A stretch of 64,000 nt of DNA from Maylandia zebra (lineage: Eukaryota; Chordata; Actinopteri; Cichliformes; Cichlidae). Of the stretch, positions 23,110 to 35,792 are shown in pieces. The position numbers and the translations under genes were made by a program. How positions within the stretch are numbered: the stretch's first letter is position 1; the number at the start of each line of letters is the position of its first letter. The notes under the pieces were generated by a model, which had not been told where the DNA came from, did no database searches, and worked only from the letters and a program-made list of their open reading frames with translations. The DNA is taken from the NCBI RefSeq assembly GCF_041146795.1, contig NC_135172.1, forward strand, positions 12,948,137 to 13,012,136, read 5' to 3'.

Positions 23110-23518
23110 ACATTGGAAATGTAAACAAATGTAAATGTGGTTTTTACTGTACCAGAGCAGGGCTGTGTGTGTAGAGCACAGCCAGGCAGCTGAACACTGT
23201 ATGGTTCTCTTTTTGGTCCTCTTCGAGCGGGAGACGAGCCACCAAAGCTGGCAACACCGGTCAGTGAACACATTCAGTTTTCAGGCCCCTCTTCTGTGGA
23301 ACCAGCTTCCAGTTTGGATTCGGGAGACAAGATTTCAAGATTAGGCTTAAAACTTTCCTCTTTGGTAAAGTATATATTTAGGGCTGGACCAGGTGACCCT
23401 GAATCCTCCATTAGTTATGCTGCAATAGATGTAGGCTGCCGGAGGATTTCCATGATTCTCACTCACTATGTGTTAATAGACCTCTTTGCACTGAATCATA
23501 TCTGTTATTAACCTCTGT
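23110..23518 (+). mobile_element. LINE 3' end (L2/Rex1-type), interrupted
   Basis: A decayed ORF end (FSFQAPLLWNQLPVWIRET) matches the LINE C-terminal motif APxLWNxLP. The 3' UTR that follows (CACTATGTGTTAATAGACCT ... CTGTTATTAACCTCTGT) also occurs at 35,840-35,897. It stops at 23,518 and resumes at 24,051 (CTCTTCCACAGCAGG), so a 532-base insertion splits it. Confidence 0.65.
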
Positions 23519-24050
23519 TTGTCACGTCCGCGGTGGCAGACGTGTGGAATTGGAGATAGGACCCAAAATGCGGCAGCTCTGGTGCAGATGAGTATTTATT
23601 TAACAAAAGAAAATACAAACAGCAATGGCGTGGGTGAAGGTGAAACAGGAAAACCTAAACTGGGTAAAACTAACAAAACAAACCAGAAACGAAGATGCAG
23701 GAGGTCCGGGGAAATACATACGGAGAGACGCAGGGAGAGCGAGGAGAAACAACACAGACGAACCAGCAACGACTAAGACAGAAGACAAGACTTAAAAACA
23801 CTCAGAGAACACAGGGAGATCACACACAGGTGGGGGACACAGCTGGGAGTGATTAACGTGACGAGACTAGGGAGGCAACCTGAAAACACTCACATAAGAT
23901 GCAGACCTTCAAAATAAAACAGGAAACACATACACGCAATGACACAACGCAACAACGTCACACAGACTGGGGAACACATAGGAACATGAAAACAAAACCC
24001 AGAATAATAATAACTACTAAAACATAAACACAGAGTCACAAACTCCGTCA
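23519..24050. mobile_element. LTR-like or unclassified insertion with CTGT target duplication
   Basis: The insert begins TTGTCACGTCCGCGG and ends CTCCGTCA. The uninterrupted copy of the host LINE 3' UTR at 35,890 reads ACCTCTGTCTCTCTTCC; here CTGT occurs at both borders, giving a 4-bp duplication. TG...CA termini one base in suggest a solo LTR. Family not known. Confidence 0.45.
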
Positions 24051-24150
24051 CTGTCTCTCTTCCACAGCAGGTCTTTATCCCATCTTCTTTCTCTCTCCCC
24101 AACCGGTCGCAGCAGCTGGCCGCCCCTCACTGAGCCTGGTTCTGCCGGAG

Positions 24151-24940
24151 ACCTTGGGGGCCATTCAACTGGCCCACGACGACCAATCCACTTTCCAGGA
24201 AACTGCTCATCTAGGAATGCTCGGACCTGGCACCCATAATGTGGCGGTGCACCATCTTGCTGGAAAAACTCAGGGAACGTGCCAGCTTCAGTGCATAAAG
24301 AGGGAAACACATCATCATGTGGCAATTTCAAATATCCAGTGGCCTTGAGGTTTCCATTGATGAAGAATGGACCCACTATCGTTGTACCCCTTAAACCACA
24401 CCAAACCATCACTTCTGTTGTTCCAACAGTCTTGGAGGGATCCATCCAATGTGGGTTAGTGTCAGACCAATAGCGGTGGTTTTGTTTGTTAACTTCACCA
24501 TTCACATAAAAGTTTGCCTCATCACTGAACAAAATCTTCTGCATGAACTGAGGGTCCTGTTCCAATTTTTGTTTTGCCCATTCTGCAAATTCTGTGCGCC
24601 GATCTGGGTCATCCTCGTTGAGATGCTGCAGCAGCTGGAGTTTGTAAGGGTGCCATTTGTGAGTAGCTAATATCCGCCGAAGGGATGTTCGACTAATGCC
24701 ACTCTCCAGTGACATGCGGTGAGTGCTATGCTGTGGGCTCTTGCTGAATGAAGCTGATGTTTCTTCATTAGTGACAGTTTTCTTGCGTCCACATTTTGGC
24801 AAACCCAACACTGAACCCGTTTCATGAAACTTAGCAAGCAGGTTGCTGACTGTAGCATGGGAGATGGGTGGTCTTGTAGGGTGTCTTGCATTGAAATCTG
24901 CTGCAATGACACAGTTGCTGCGTTCACCAGATATCAACAT
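24151..24940 (-). pseudogene. IS630/Tc1/mariner-superfamily transposase, 3' truncated
   Basis: Minus-strand ORF with helix-turn-helix region (ISHATVSNLLAKFHETGSV) and DDE-type core: ILFSDEANFYVNG (first Asp) and FFQQDGAPPHYG (second Asp), then GPVEWPPRSP. The frame then runs into a LINE 3' UTR fragment at about 24,150, so the third catalytic residue and C-terminus are replaced. The 5' side extends to about 25,100 with TTTGATGTGTCACATGGCCC, a terminal motif of this element family. Full-length relatives are about 350-400 aa. Dead copy. Confidence 0.8.
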
Positions 24941-25099
24941 ATTTCGATCCGTTCCTCACATGTTAACTTCTTTGACATGTCAATGGCTGTGAACAAAGAG
25001 AAACTTGTAAATAACTCATGAAAGAATAAAGTTACGTTGAAACCGAGCACACCATTGTTTTTCTTGTGACATTACTAATAAGTTTGATGTGTCACATGG

Positions 25100-27205
25100 C
25101 CCTCTTCCTGTCAGGATCCTGGGTCTCCTGACCCAGCATTTTTTGTTCTTTGTGACTCACATCTTTAGGTCAAATATTATTCACAAGCATATTAATGAAG
25201 TTTGTTTCACTTGTTGAATGAGCACATGTGATCCATGCTGTCTGAAATGTAGTGATTAGGATCCTTTATTGTATTATGGCCAATGGTAACTAGTCCAAAC
25301 AAAAGGTTAAATAAACTTGGCCCCGCTAAGCTGCACCGATAGGAGACTCTCTCCTGCCAGCAAGCGGTTAATCACCCATCTCTAACCCTTGAAATAAACG
25401 AATTTTGCACAAGAGTCGGAGATTTAAGAAGAACAAAGTGCAAATTGACAAATGACTGGGGAAAAGTATAGACAACCATATTCTATCAGTAGTTGGGGTT
25501 AATATTGACATTTGTAGACTTAAGAAAATACTTATTAGTTTAATTTTAATATGGAACAGGGAAAAAGCAAGGAATGTAAAAATACCCACCAGCAGTAGGA
25601 GGGGTCACTGACCCTATAAAAAGATGGCTCAGATGCACCCCGGGTAGCTTTTTGGCCGCTGTTTGTGTTGGTTTTTGATCTGCATGCACTCACGGCCAAC
25701 ACCCTAGGGAGCTTTTTTTTGTTTTTCCTTTATTTTGCTGAACTTGACCTTTCAGCAAAACAACTGGCATAGAACGCTGCTCTTGTCATGTGATCTTTGA
25801 GTTTTTGATTTTAACTGGCACTGGACGTAGAAATCAGCTCCTTCTAACCTGAGCGAAGCTTGAACCATTTTTAAGATTTGTGACTCAACTTTACCCAGAT
25901 ACAAAAATGACTGACACTGAACTTTTTAAGAGATGATCTTTTTAATGGAGATTTCCCATTTGGGTCCTCAATAGCCTGGCCTTGAGCTTCCTATGCAGGT
26001 GTAGATGGAGAAGGAAGAAGCTCAGGAGGCAGCAGACCGGCGTGGCTTGCTGGCTTGTATGAAGCTGATGATCAGCAGTCGCCTCAGTTTTGTGCTGATA
26101 CAGCTGTTAATAACCGTTCCACAGGTTCACCTGCAGAAAGAACTTGCCACCAACTTCCTCCAGATAGATCTTATTGATCTAAACATCTGGGCTGCATTTG
26201 ATTTGTAGCAAAGGACAAAAGAAAAGCAAAAGTGAACAAAATAGATTTATTCAGATGATCATTTTTATCTCATGATTAATTCTTTAATTAATTGATTAAT
26301 TGAAACTTTCTTAATTTAATGAAGAATTACATTTTCGACAATGCAATATCATTCACACTTGTTGGATTCAGCTTCATAGACGACGCTAACGTGTGTATTT
26401 GACAAGAAAAAATGATTCTCCTTTTTCGTTTTGTATATGTATTTGTATATCTAAAGAATAATTTAATAAGAAGAAAGAAAATAAACTGTTCTGTTGCATC
26501 AGTAGTCAAACCAAAAACAGGATTTTCTCTAAATTCCAGAATCGACCTTATTGGTTTGGTTTTTATTTAGTTGCTATTTTACAGGAGTTGTCTCTCCTGA
26601 TCTAAGAGTCCAGAAGTTTAGTTTCCAGGACTTTTACTGTGAAAGGGAAGGGAAGGAAGAAACGTGGGTTTGGGGTGGGGGGGGATGTTGCACATGCAAA
26701 ACAAATCTGAGTTTTTGGTATGACTCGGGCAGTGATGGAGACCAAACCTGAGCTAAACAGGAAGTAAACATTCCACTTCAAACACTTCAGAGCAACAGTG
26801 ATGACAGTGATGCTCTGCGATTGCTTTAAATGTTTTCTGTTTGCTTTAGTTTTTTTTTTTTTTAAAACATTAAATTAGCTGTCACGTGCATGCACTGTGT
26901 CAGAAGTGCATCTGTAGTTTCTCCTGCAAATATCTTCTGTATTTCTGTGTGAATATGTGAACGCATACCAATGCTAGTTGGATATAAATATGTTTGAGCA
27001 GACATTCTGTGCTGACCTGCTTTCCTTTGAGATATGAAAAAACAATCCACATAACAAAAGTCTCAAATTTGAGGTTAAATATGGAGGATTGGGGGCACAC
27101 ATTTCACCTCTGTGGTAATTTTAGTAATTAAAGTATTTGGCAGATTAGAAGGCATGCATGGACATATTCTGCTCTCAATCAAAAACTCTCAGTTAGAAGT
27201 ACTTT
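25100..27205. other. No recognisable gene; possible TATA element
   Basis: CCCTATAAAAAGATGGC at 25,612 is a strong TATA-like motif with no convincing downstream ORF. The ORF at 26,005-26,208 has no known motif. The remainder is AT-rich. Confidence 0.35.
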
Positions 27206-27210
27206 ATTAT

Positions 27211-27345
27211 AATCATCCATCCATCCATTTGCTTCCGCTTATCCTTTTCAGGGTCGTGCTGGAGCCTATCCCAGCTGTCATAGGGCAAGAGGTGGGGTAC
27301 ACCCTGCACAGGTTGCCAGTCTGTCGCAGGGCTAACACACATACA
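27211..27345 (+). mobile_element. RTE-type LINE 3' tail
   Basis: ATCCATCCATCCATTTGCTT, CCGCTTATCC, GGAGCCTATCCCAGCTGTCA and CAGTCTGTCGCAGGGC form the well-known 3' terminal module of a fish LINE family, which I assign to RTE (Expander-like) from memory. No ORF remains. Confidence 0.6.
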
Positions 27346-28640
27346 TATTCATACACTTAACTGTAATTGGACACTGACACATTTTATACAGCCCCATAGT
27401 GTCCAAGATGCAATAAGAAACTACAACAGAAATGTTAAACTGGGAAACACTGGGAACAGAGAACATGCAACCTGAGAGACATGAGGCTAGATGAGCAGAC
27501 ACTCTGACAAAGAACAAGGGGGGACTTTGAAAATAATAATACAGGAAACCTGACAAACACAGAAAAATATCAATAAAAAAAAAAAAAAAAGAATAATTTA
27601 CAAGATACAAGATGCAAAAAACACAAAAACATGATCAAGCTAAAGCTCTAAGAAGGCAGTGAGTCCTGTCAGTTCAAACAACTGGATAAAATACAATATT
27701 AGAAAATGTTAATAGGGTACTGTAGGGCTCTTGTGAAACACTTCTAAACAAGCATGTTTACTCTTTTTATTGAAAGCTGTAGCAGGCTGTATGTGTAAAA
27801 TAGCTGCCACTTTATGTGCTCCGTGGTTTGAGTCATAATCCAATTGAACTACTTTTTCTTTAGATGATATTTGTTGTAAGGGTTGATTAATGAAGTATCA
27901 TTGTGTGTTTGATGTGTATAGCAACTGTAGGACTTTATAAAAGAACAGCGACACAACAACTGACAGTTGTTTTCTTCAATAACTGAAGGATTTTATTGCA
28001 AATTGTATCAGAAATATTAAATACATTCAACCCACAAGCTCAAAACAGAGACAAACATGAACCTTTCTGTGGATTGGTACAGATGAATCGAATTTGGGGA
28101 TGCTTTCATCTCTAACAATTCATCATATTGTACTAGTTTATCACAGGAGCGCCTGTAAAACTTGAATCTGCAAGTATTGAATCTACACCGTATCCCACTG
28201 CAGCACAGTTCAGAGGTCAGTACTTTAATGCTGTAACTGGCTGAGCTGAAGCTGAACTAAAAGTAAAGAACAACTGAAATCCGTTCACTATATTATGCAG
28301 AAGTGGGTAACTGCATGTGTAACAGTGCATTATGTTTTAAACTCTGATTGTGTCACATTCGAACAATTACAATATAAATGCAGTGAAGTCTTGAGCTAAC
28401 AGAATTCATAGTTTGGGGTATTAATTACTGTTGATTTTTCATAGTTTTCAGTTTTGTTTCAATTAGTTTGCAAATGCAGCACTTTAAATGTCCTTTTTAA
28501 ACTTCTTTGTAAAATAAATGTCATATTTTCAAGTGTGACTTACCAGTTTTTTCACTGATAAGTCACTTTGTTCCCTCATAGTACTCGTCCTTTCTATAGT
28601 TCTGTATTATATAAGATGTCAGTCCCAGTCTAAGAGGATC
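27346..28640. other. No recognisable gene
   Basis: Contains an A-rich run near 27,575. No coding or RNA feature supported. Confidence 0.4.
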
Positions 28641-28699
28641 AAACCCTCCTTTTGTGCCACAGGATCCCAGACAGAATCGGTTCGAAATTCTTCTGGATG

Positions 28700-29537
28700 A
28701 GTTCAGACAAAAACATCACGAAAATGGACAACAGGGAAGATCTGGAACATGATGTTCCTTGCAGGCTTGACGATGTGATGTTTGGGCAAACACCCAACCC
28801 TCCACCTCCTCCTCCTTTGCCCACTGGAACACCTTTCCCCCCTCAGCCAGCAGCAGAGACTGGGTGGTTTGTTAACAACACCTTCCCGGGATCTTGTCTT
28901 CCTGTATCTCAGCAGCAAGTTCCACTCGCTGTTACTCCCATCATTATGAGGCCAGCTTACTTGTACAGAGAGCCAGGGACAGATAACCAGGGACCGCTGA
29001 GACAACCAGAGGTAGTGGCAGGTGTCATTAGAGTTTAATTGATAAAAGTGCTTAAAACTTTTGCATGCTTCAGGCCAACTGAAGGAAAAACTGTTTTGTT
29101 TGAATGTAAAATCAATCTGCTGTCACCTTTCTTGTATTTGACCCTTAAATAACTTTGCTGACCAGTAAACTTCTTCACTGTCAGTGAATCCTAATTCTTA
29201 AGACTAACTAAGAAGAATAAATCTATGTATGAATGTCGTTTTGAGCACATCTCCTCTTTCTACTGATCAATTCTTCCACCTAGTGGATAGATGATAGTAT
29301 TGCAGCTTGTCTCGTCACCTGTTGTGTGTTTTGTGTGCTCCAGAACCTGCGTCCTGTTGGAGTACTGTACGTAAAACACACAAACACTGGAGTGAACACA
29401 GCTGCTGAACATCTCTATATTCATAACTTCTTCCTGTTATCTCATATCTGTCTCCCTTCATCTGTGTAGGAACGGTGTACAGATGTATGAGTATGTCACT
29501 CCTGCTCCTCCACCTAACACCTCCACTCCAAACTAAG
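28700..29537 (+). CDS. Unrecognised proline-rich protein, possible 2-3 exons
   Basis: An ATG at 28,700 opens MSSDKNITKMDNREDLEHD, then a polyproline stretch (TPNPPPPPPLPTGTPFPPQP) and PIIMRPAYLYREPG, followed by a GTGTCA donor-like site after about 104 codons. A small downstream open segment after a TAG acceptor at 29,469 reads NGVQMYEYVTPAPPPNTSTP N and stops at 29,537, also proline/threonine rich with a PxPPP motif. An acceptor (CCACAG) precedes the first segment, so the true start may lie upstream. I do not recognise the family; it could be part of a tetraspan-type or adaptor protein tail, or a relic. Confidence 0.35.
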
Positions 29538-29581
29538 TTTGCTCGGCTGCTTTGGTTCACTGATCTGCAAGTATCTGTCAT

Positions 29582-30630
29582 TTGTTTGCAGATGTCTGCA
29601 GGAATTATTGTAATGATCCATTAATGGTGCCTGATTTCATTCAGTTTTACAGCTTGTCTCGTGTTTTTGAACTGCTTCCCTCACAGTTGTACACAGTGCT
29701 AACATGTGCTCTTACTCTGTGTTTTATTCCTGAAGAAAAAGAAAGTGCATTCACTGAATTGCCGTCAACAACCCCCATCTTTTGCCAACTAATGAAAAAC
29801 AATAATTTCACTATAGACGATTGGACCGATTTCAATTGAATTAAACTGTTACTCCTGTTATTTCAACATCTGTCTTTGTGTAAATAAATGAAAAAACAAA
29901 CAAAAGATGCTTCTGTCATAAGTTACAGCAGGATGAAACAACCTTCATGTAGTTCTTGTTTTTAACACTGCAAACCTTCTTTAGTTCTTTTGTTTCCTTT
30001 CATATTCAGCACACATCTGTCAGTGTCCACTAACTGTCAGGGAAAAGCCAGATAAAAACACTGTGGGGTCTTTTGGGACACGTGCTCGTTGGGTTTACTC
30101 ATAGATATCAGAAATGATCTGTTCTGTATTCAAAGGATACACGAAGGACGTTTGTATTAAATGCAATATAGCGACTGATCATATGCTGCTTTCTTTGGGG
30201 GCTTTTCACCACCATGTTACACAAATCCAGTTTCTAACTGAAAAGAAAATCCTTCACCATTTTCTAATCAAATTCCCTGGTTTCCCATGTCAGAGATGTC
30301 ATGGCTGAAAGGATCATCGCATATTGAGCTCAAAGCTAAACTCTTGTGTAGGGCCTCTTTCCATGTTGCACCATTCATTTTAAAAAGTCCTGGTAACAAG
30401 AGACAGAGGTGACTTGATGTATTACAGTTACTTCCCAATTTACAGAAATGATGTGACTTCTGACATTTTCCTAGCAGGAAATGTGCTACTGTGGGACACT
30501 GAAAGAATAAACAGCAAGGCACGTTTTGTTTTAATAACTTTTCTTTACTTCATTTGTATGAACTAGGTTTACCTTACAAAATCTTATACTGTATATAATG
30601 TTTTATGTTTAATTCATGTCAATGTCAGCT
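29582..30630. other. No recognisable gene
   Basis: Short ORFs only; 3' flank of the serpin gene on the minus strand. Confidence 0.4.
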
Positions 30631-30635
30631 CGTGT

Positions 30636-33600
30636 TTACTCGGGTGAGCAGTACCGGCCCACAAAGAGAATGCTCTTGGTGGGTTTATGTCGGATGAAGA
30701 AGATGAAGGGATGGTCGGCAACAAACTCAGCGGGAATCGTTATAGAGCGGACTTCCATGTCAACCCCAGTGGCAGCAGCAGCCTCAGCTCCTTCTTCATT
30801 TACATCCACCAAAGCCTTGTGGACAACTTTGGACACTATCAGGTCATTTGCTGGAGACATTCCTAGTAGATGAAGAGCCCAGAAATCAGTTGTGTTTTTT
30901 TCTTTACCAGATGATGTTTTGCAGTTTTTGTGCTCTCAATATAACTGTATAATTGATTCAGTGTGTCTCATTGGTGCAATATTTCTCACCAGAGAAGTCT
31001 CTCTTGTAGATGTCAAAAGCGTTCTCCATTCCCATGTTGGTCAGGATTTTCTCCAAGTCATACTTCTCCTCCATCTTAAATCGAGGGAGCTTGACATCAA
31101 CCTCGTTGGGGCTCATCATGTCTGGGCGAGTCCAGTCCACAAAGTTCTGATAGGTCAGCTCCTTCTCCAGCTGTGTGGATACAGTGTCACTAGCTTGTCT
31201 GATTGAAACTGGACATTAAAGTACTGGTAAGTGCATCTTACCTTTTCCAAGCCTGTGGTATCATCTTCTATGTCATTAGGCAGGAATATGAGCATGCTGA
31301 GGTCATTTCCTTTATACGGCATCTCAAGAATCTGTCCAGAAACATTGTTTTTATTTATTACTCCATCAAAGATGATCTGACTTCCTAATCTAGAAATTTA
31401 GGCTGATATTTGTAAAAGACAAGTTTTAGATCATGCTGGTGAAATCCTGTAATAAGCTGAAAGTGATGGATGTTACCTTGCAGTTGGCCTCAGGAATGGT
31501 CGCAAAAGGAAATTTACTTTTCTGCTGCATCATCTTCACCGGCTTAGTGTCGTTCTGAAAAATAGGGGAGACAAGAGAAATGTTTTTTGTGTTTAGTCTC
31601 AAAATGATCTCAAAAAGTTCTGTCATGGTTTTATTCCAGCCATTGAGTGGATTTGGATGTAGAGCACACGTCACAACACAACTTGTTCTTGTTAGCCGAA
31701 GTTTGTGATGTGCTGTTGTTTGAGATTTATTTGAGAACTTATTGGATATTACATGAATAATAAACTGCATTGCATAACTGCATAAAGTTGGAAAGTGATC
31801 GTCCTAAAAGCACGATTTTATCCCCTCAGAGCTCCAGGCTTCATGTTCTCATTCAGCAAAGTCCACAGCTCGTTTGTAGTATGACAGATCAAAGTATAAC
31901 TGCACCATCCTATGCTGCCTTTCTGCACTGTTACCTTGTTCAGTCGAAAATGCACATCAGCAGTCTTCTCCTCCTTAAACTGCGTGTTCCAGCTGCCCTT
32001 GAAGTAAATGGCATTCACGAGAACCAGCTTCGTCAGGCTACCCACTGCATCCTGGCTTAGCAAGTCCTTGATTTTATCTGGTAAAAAGGATTTATGAAAA
32101 CTATTAACTATTACCAAAGATGCACTAGTTACTGTACAACATCTTCAGCTATAAAATCAGAAAACAGGGCAACAGCAAGATGGTTTTTATTTTAAAAAAA
32201 GGGGAAAAAGCTTTATGATCAGTATAACAGGGAACAAAAAACAAAAATTCAAGCGTAGGCTTGAAGCCACTGAGGTGGTTGTTAGCGGGGGTGACGCGAT
32301 GCTTCTGGTATGCATGAATTAATTAAACAGTCCAATAACTCCAGCAGTACTTATCTTGTCCTTTTTGGTCTTTGTTCCAAACATTTTAAGATAAAAGCGC
32401 AGCGGTCACAAACGTTTTGCCTTCTTATGATTAACAACACACCTGACGCTGATTACGTGCGTCCACCTTAAATACCTTACATAAACCTACCATACAGCTC
32501 AATATCTGCCTCAGTCACTCTCCCTGATCCAGCTGAGTCACCAATAGGAAAAATCTGCTTTTCACAGGAACTTGGTAACAGCAATAAGAGAATACGTAGT
32601 TATTCCAAGAAGATATCGTCTCTCTCCCATATATAACATCTTATTGGAACCGATATGTTCCAGATATCAAGTGGAAGACAGTCTGGATGGTCCCCCATAA
32701 ATATTTGATTGTAAATAAGGTGAAAGAAGTCTCATTTAAAATTCTACATAAATGTTATCCAGCCAGTCACTACATGGTCAAATGTAAAAGGGACATAAAT
32801 ACTAATTGTACTTTCTGTGGGGATCATCCAGAAACTGTGACGCATCTTTTTTGGTACTGTTCTTTTACACAGAGATTCTGGAAGGAATTTAGCAGGTTTG
32901 TTATTGTCCATATTTTAAGGGAGTTTTCTTTACGATGGGAAAATGTTTTATTCTGTTTGTTTAAGTTCCCCAAGAAGTATGAGAAATGTTTTTTATGATG
33001 AATTTGTTCATACTTTTAGCTACATTTTTTATCCATAAATGTAAGTTTACTAACAAAACACCATATTTCTGTCATTATTTTAAGGATGTGGAAATGTACA
33101 TACAATCAATATCAGACTCCACCAACACAAAGGCTCTCAAAACAATACATGTATGTGAATTCTTATAATTGTTACCTTTTTCTTTTACTCTTGGCTTTTT
33201 GTGTTCATGTTCTGTTGTTTTGTATACTTCATCTGTTCGTATGTTGTATACTCATTGTTTGTTAAATAAAGTTTAAAAAAAAAAGAAAAAACTTAAAAAG
33301 GTTACCTCTAGCGGCAACATGAGGTATCAACCCAAAAATGGCTCCTACAAAAATAATGGGATTAAGATTGTCTCATTTCCAGCAGGTGGCACCACAGTCC
33401 TATAACCCTCATAGAAAGTCCTTGTATCCTATTATTATAGATGGTAGATTTATAAATGGCCTGTATTTGTATCGCGCTTTTATAAAAACAATGAATGAAT
33501 TTCCTGCTGCACTTAAGATAATATAAAGATATAGAATCAATAGCAGCCAATCCTAAATGGGCCTGAAAAATAAAAATATGTTAAAGACACAAGTGATCAA

Positions 33601-33995
33601 AGTAGAAGTACCCATCACATAATATAATAAGAATAGAAGAATTGGCCTGCTATTTACAGCAACATACTGCTGTGATGGTTTTATTAATAGCATGAAACCA
33701 AACAGTAAAACCCAGAGATAGTGCTGCTTAATACTGAATAGAAATTAGACTGGAAGAACTGGAAACAGAAAATAATGTGGACGGTGGACAATCCGGTAAT
33801 AATGTCTCAACTGAACACAACACAACTGATCCCCAAGGATTTACAGTGGAGATCATTTAAAGTTACATTATGCTTACCTTGTGTCTGCTTCTCCACCCAG
33901 CTGTTGATGTGGACCCTGGCCTCCTCTGCATTTCCTTTGAAGTCCACAGACTCGAGCTCAGCGTTGTAATGCTTTTTGGTGCCTTTTAAAAATTC
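30636..33995 (-). CDS. Clade-B serpin (leukocyte elastase inhibitor-like), 5' exons missing
   Basis: Six minus-strand exons with good splice sites: 33,995-33,878 ([22 protein letters not shown]), 32,077-31,935 ([14 protein letters not shown]), 31,554-31,477 ([20 protein letters not shown]), 31,331-31,243 ([20 protein letters not shown]), 31,170-30,990 ([20 protein letters not shown]), 30,862-30,636 ([20 protein letters not shown] hinge, [26 protein letters not shown], stop). This is the C-terminal two-thirds of an intracellular SERPINB1-like protease inhibitor, with an inhibitory-type hinge. No frameshift is seen, but the start-codon exons are absent: upstream lie a LINE (34.4-36.2 kb) and KIF1B exons. 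An L1-type LINE and an LTR-like repeat sit in the intron at 32.1-33.9 kb. It is probably a truncated copy unless exons lie farther away. Confidence 0.85.
32262..32490 (-). repeat. Dispersed LTR-like repeat, second copy
   Basis: Matches 6,985-7,230 in motif order (GTATTTAAGGTGGACGCACG, GTTTGTGACCGCTGCGC, CTGGAGTTATTGGACTG), with substitutions. Lies in a serpin intron. Confidence 0.5.
32600..33290 (+). mobile_element. L1/Tx1-type LINE, 3' fragment
   Basis: The ORF end reads [19 protein letters not shown], then [18 protein letters not shown], the zinc-knuckle-like C-terminus of fish L1-clade ORF2 proteins. A 3' UTR follows, ending in TAAATAAAGTTT and an A-rich tail. 5' truncated, as usual for LINE insertions. 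Confidence 0.75.
33379..33394 (+). promoter_or_regulatory. CTCF-like motif
   Basis: CCAGCAGGTGGCACCA fits the CTCF core consensus. Binding is inference from sequence only. Confidence 0.3.
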
Positions 33996-34459
33996 CTGGA
34001 ATTGTGAAAATAAGTCACTCGAAACAGATTCAACAAACTACGGAGACTTCAATCAAGTTCAGTCACTGTGTTAAAACATTTTCAGTCCTTTGGATGCAGT
34101 TGAAGCTTGAACTAACCAGTCAGCCTTTGTCTAATAAAAGATTAAAGCAAATAGCTTGTTGGATGCCAATTTAAGTAGCCAGCATAGAAAAATACACAGA
34201 TTGTGGGTAAGCTGGTTTGTAACGTTTCGGTTCAGATGGCAGCAGTTTTTGCTGACAAATGTAAGTTTTAGTATTTCTAAGTATTAATAAATTATTGTTT
34301 TACTTCTTTATATATTTCTTTATACTATTTGCAAATATTTTAAAAGTTTAATCTGCTGTGATGACTGGAACACAAAGGAGAGAAATGGTGCCTTGTCTCT
34401 TGTTATGAACTGTAAATAGCTAAGTGCTTAGAGCAGCTGGTCCTAGCACACTTCAAATC

Positions 34460-35790
34460 CTGTCTCCCCCCCCACCCTGGACCCCCACCAATTTGCATAC
34501 CGCCAGAACAGGAGCACAGAGGATGCAGTCTCCATCGCACTGCACTCTGTCCTCTCACACCTGGACAACAACAACACCTACGCCAGAATGCTGTTTATAG
34601 ACTTCAGTTCAGCATTCAATACAATCCACCCCTCACAACTCATCAGGAAACTGACAGACCTGGGCATCAGTTCCCTCATCTGCAAATGGTTACTGGACTT
34701 CCTGACCAACCGCCCCCAACATGTCCGGCTGGATAACCGCTGCTCATCTACCATCACAATGAACACCGGTGTACCACAAGGCTGTGTGATGAGCCCTTTC
34801 CTCTACTCCCTCTTCACCCACGACTGCAGACCTGCTGATGGTTCCAACACCATCATTAAGTTTGCAGATGACACCACGGTGATTGGCCTCATCAGTGACA
34901 ACGATGAGGCCGCCTACAGGGAGGAGGTGGATCGTCTGGCTGAGTGGTGCGACACAAACAACCTGCTGCTTAACACCGAGAAGACCAAGGAGCTCATCGT
35001 GGACTACAGGAGGAATGCTGACCCACATCCACCCATCCACATTAAGGGGACGGCTGTGGAGCGTGTGAGCAGCTTCAAGTTCCTGGGAGTCCACATCTCC
35101 GAGGATCTCACCTGGACGACCAACTGCTCCAAGCTGGTCAAGAAGGCTCACCAGCGCCTCTTCTTCTTGAGGACTCTGAGGAAGAACCACCTGTCCTCAG
35201 ACATCCTGGTGAACTTCTATCGCTGCACCATCGAGAGCATCCTGACCAACTGTATAACAGTCTGGTACGGGAACTGCTCTGCCTCGGACCGGAAGGCGTT
35301 GCAGAGGGTCGTGAAAACTGCCCAGCGCATCGCCGGAGCACCACTTCCTGCCATAAAGGACATCTACAGGAAGCGGTGTCTGAAAAGGGCTGGGAAAATC
35401 ATCAAAGACCCCAGTCACCCATCACATGGACTCTTCACCCTCCTGCCCTCTGGGAGGCGCCACAGGAGCCTCCGGACTAAGACCACCAGGTACCGGAACA
35501 GCTTCTTCCCCACAGCTGTCAGACTCCTGAACTCTGCCTCCTGACATCTGACCCACGTTAACTCATGGACTGAACATACACACACCCACAATGGACAACT
35601 GTACCCTCAAACACAATAATAACATGGACTGAACCACCACTCACAACCACTAGCACTTTATATAGCCTCTGTAGAAACTATCTACACCCTCACTTATCTT
35701 AACTGCACTACTGTATAGCTCTGTGTAAATAATCATTCTGTACATTCAATAATCTTTAATCCTACAACTGTTTACAACTTGCATAGTTGC
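34460..35790 (+). mobile_element. L2/Rex1-group LINE, RT-containing fragment
   Basis: Open frame from about 34,480 ([19 protein letters not shown]) through 35,544. Reverse transcriptase motifs: [32 protein letters not shown], and FADDT as the catalytic box. The C-terminus reads [20 protein letters not shown]. The endonuclease and 5' part are missing. It lies where the first coding exons of the serpin would be expected. Confidence 0.85.
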
Positions 35791-35792
35791 CG

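Noticed and set aside
34744-35190. Minus-strand ORF of 148 codons
   Set aside because: Antisense of the LINE reverse transcriptase.
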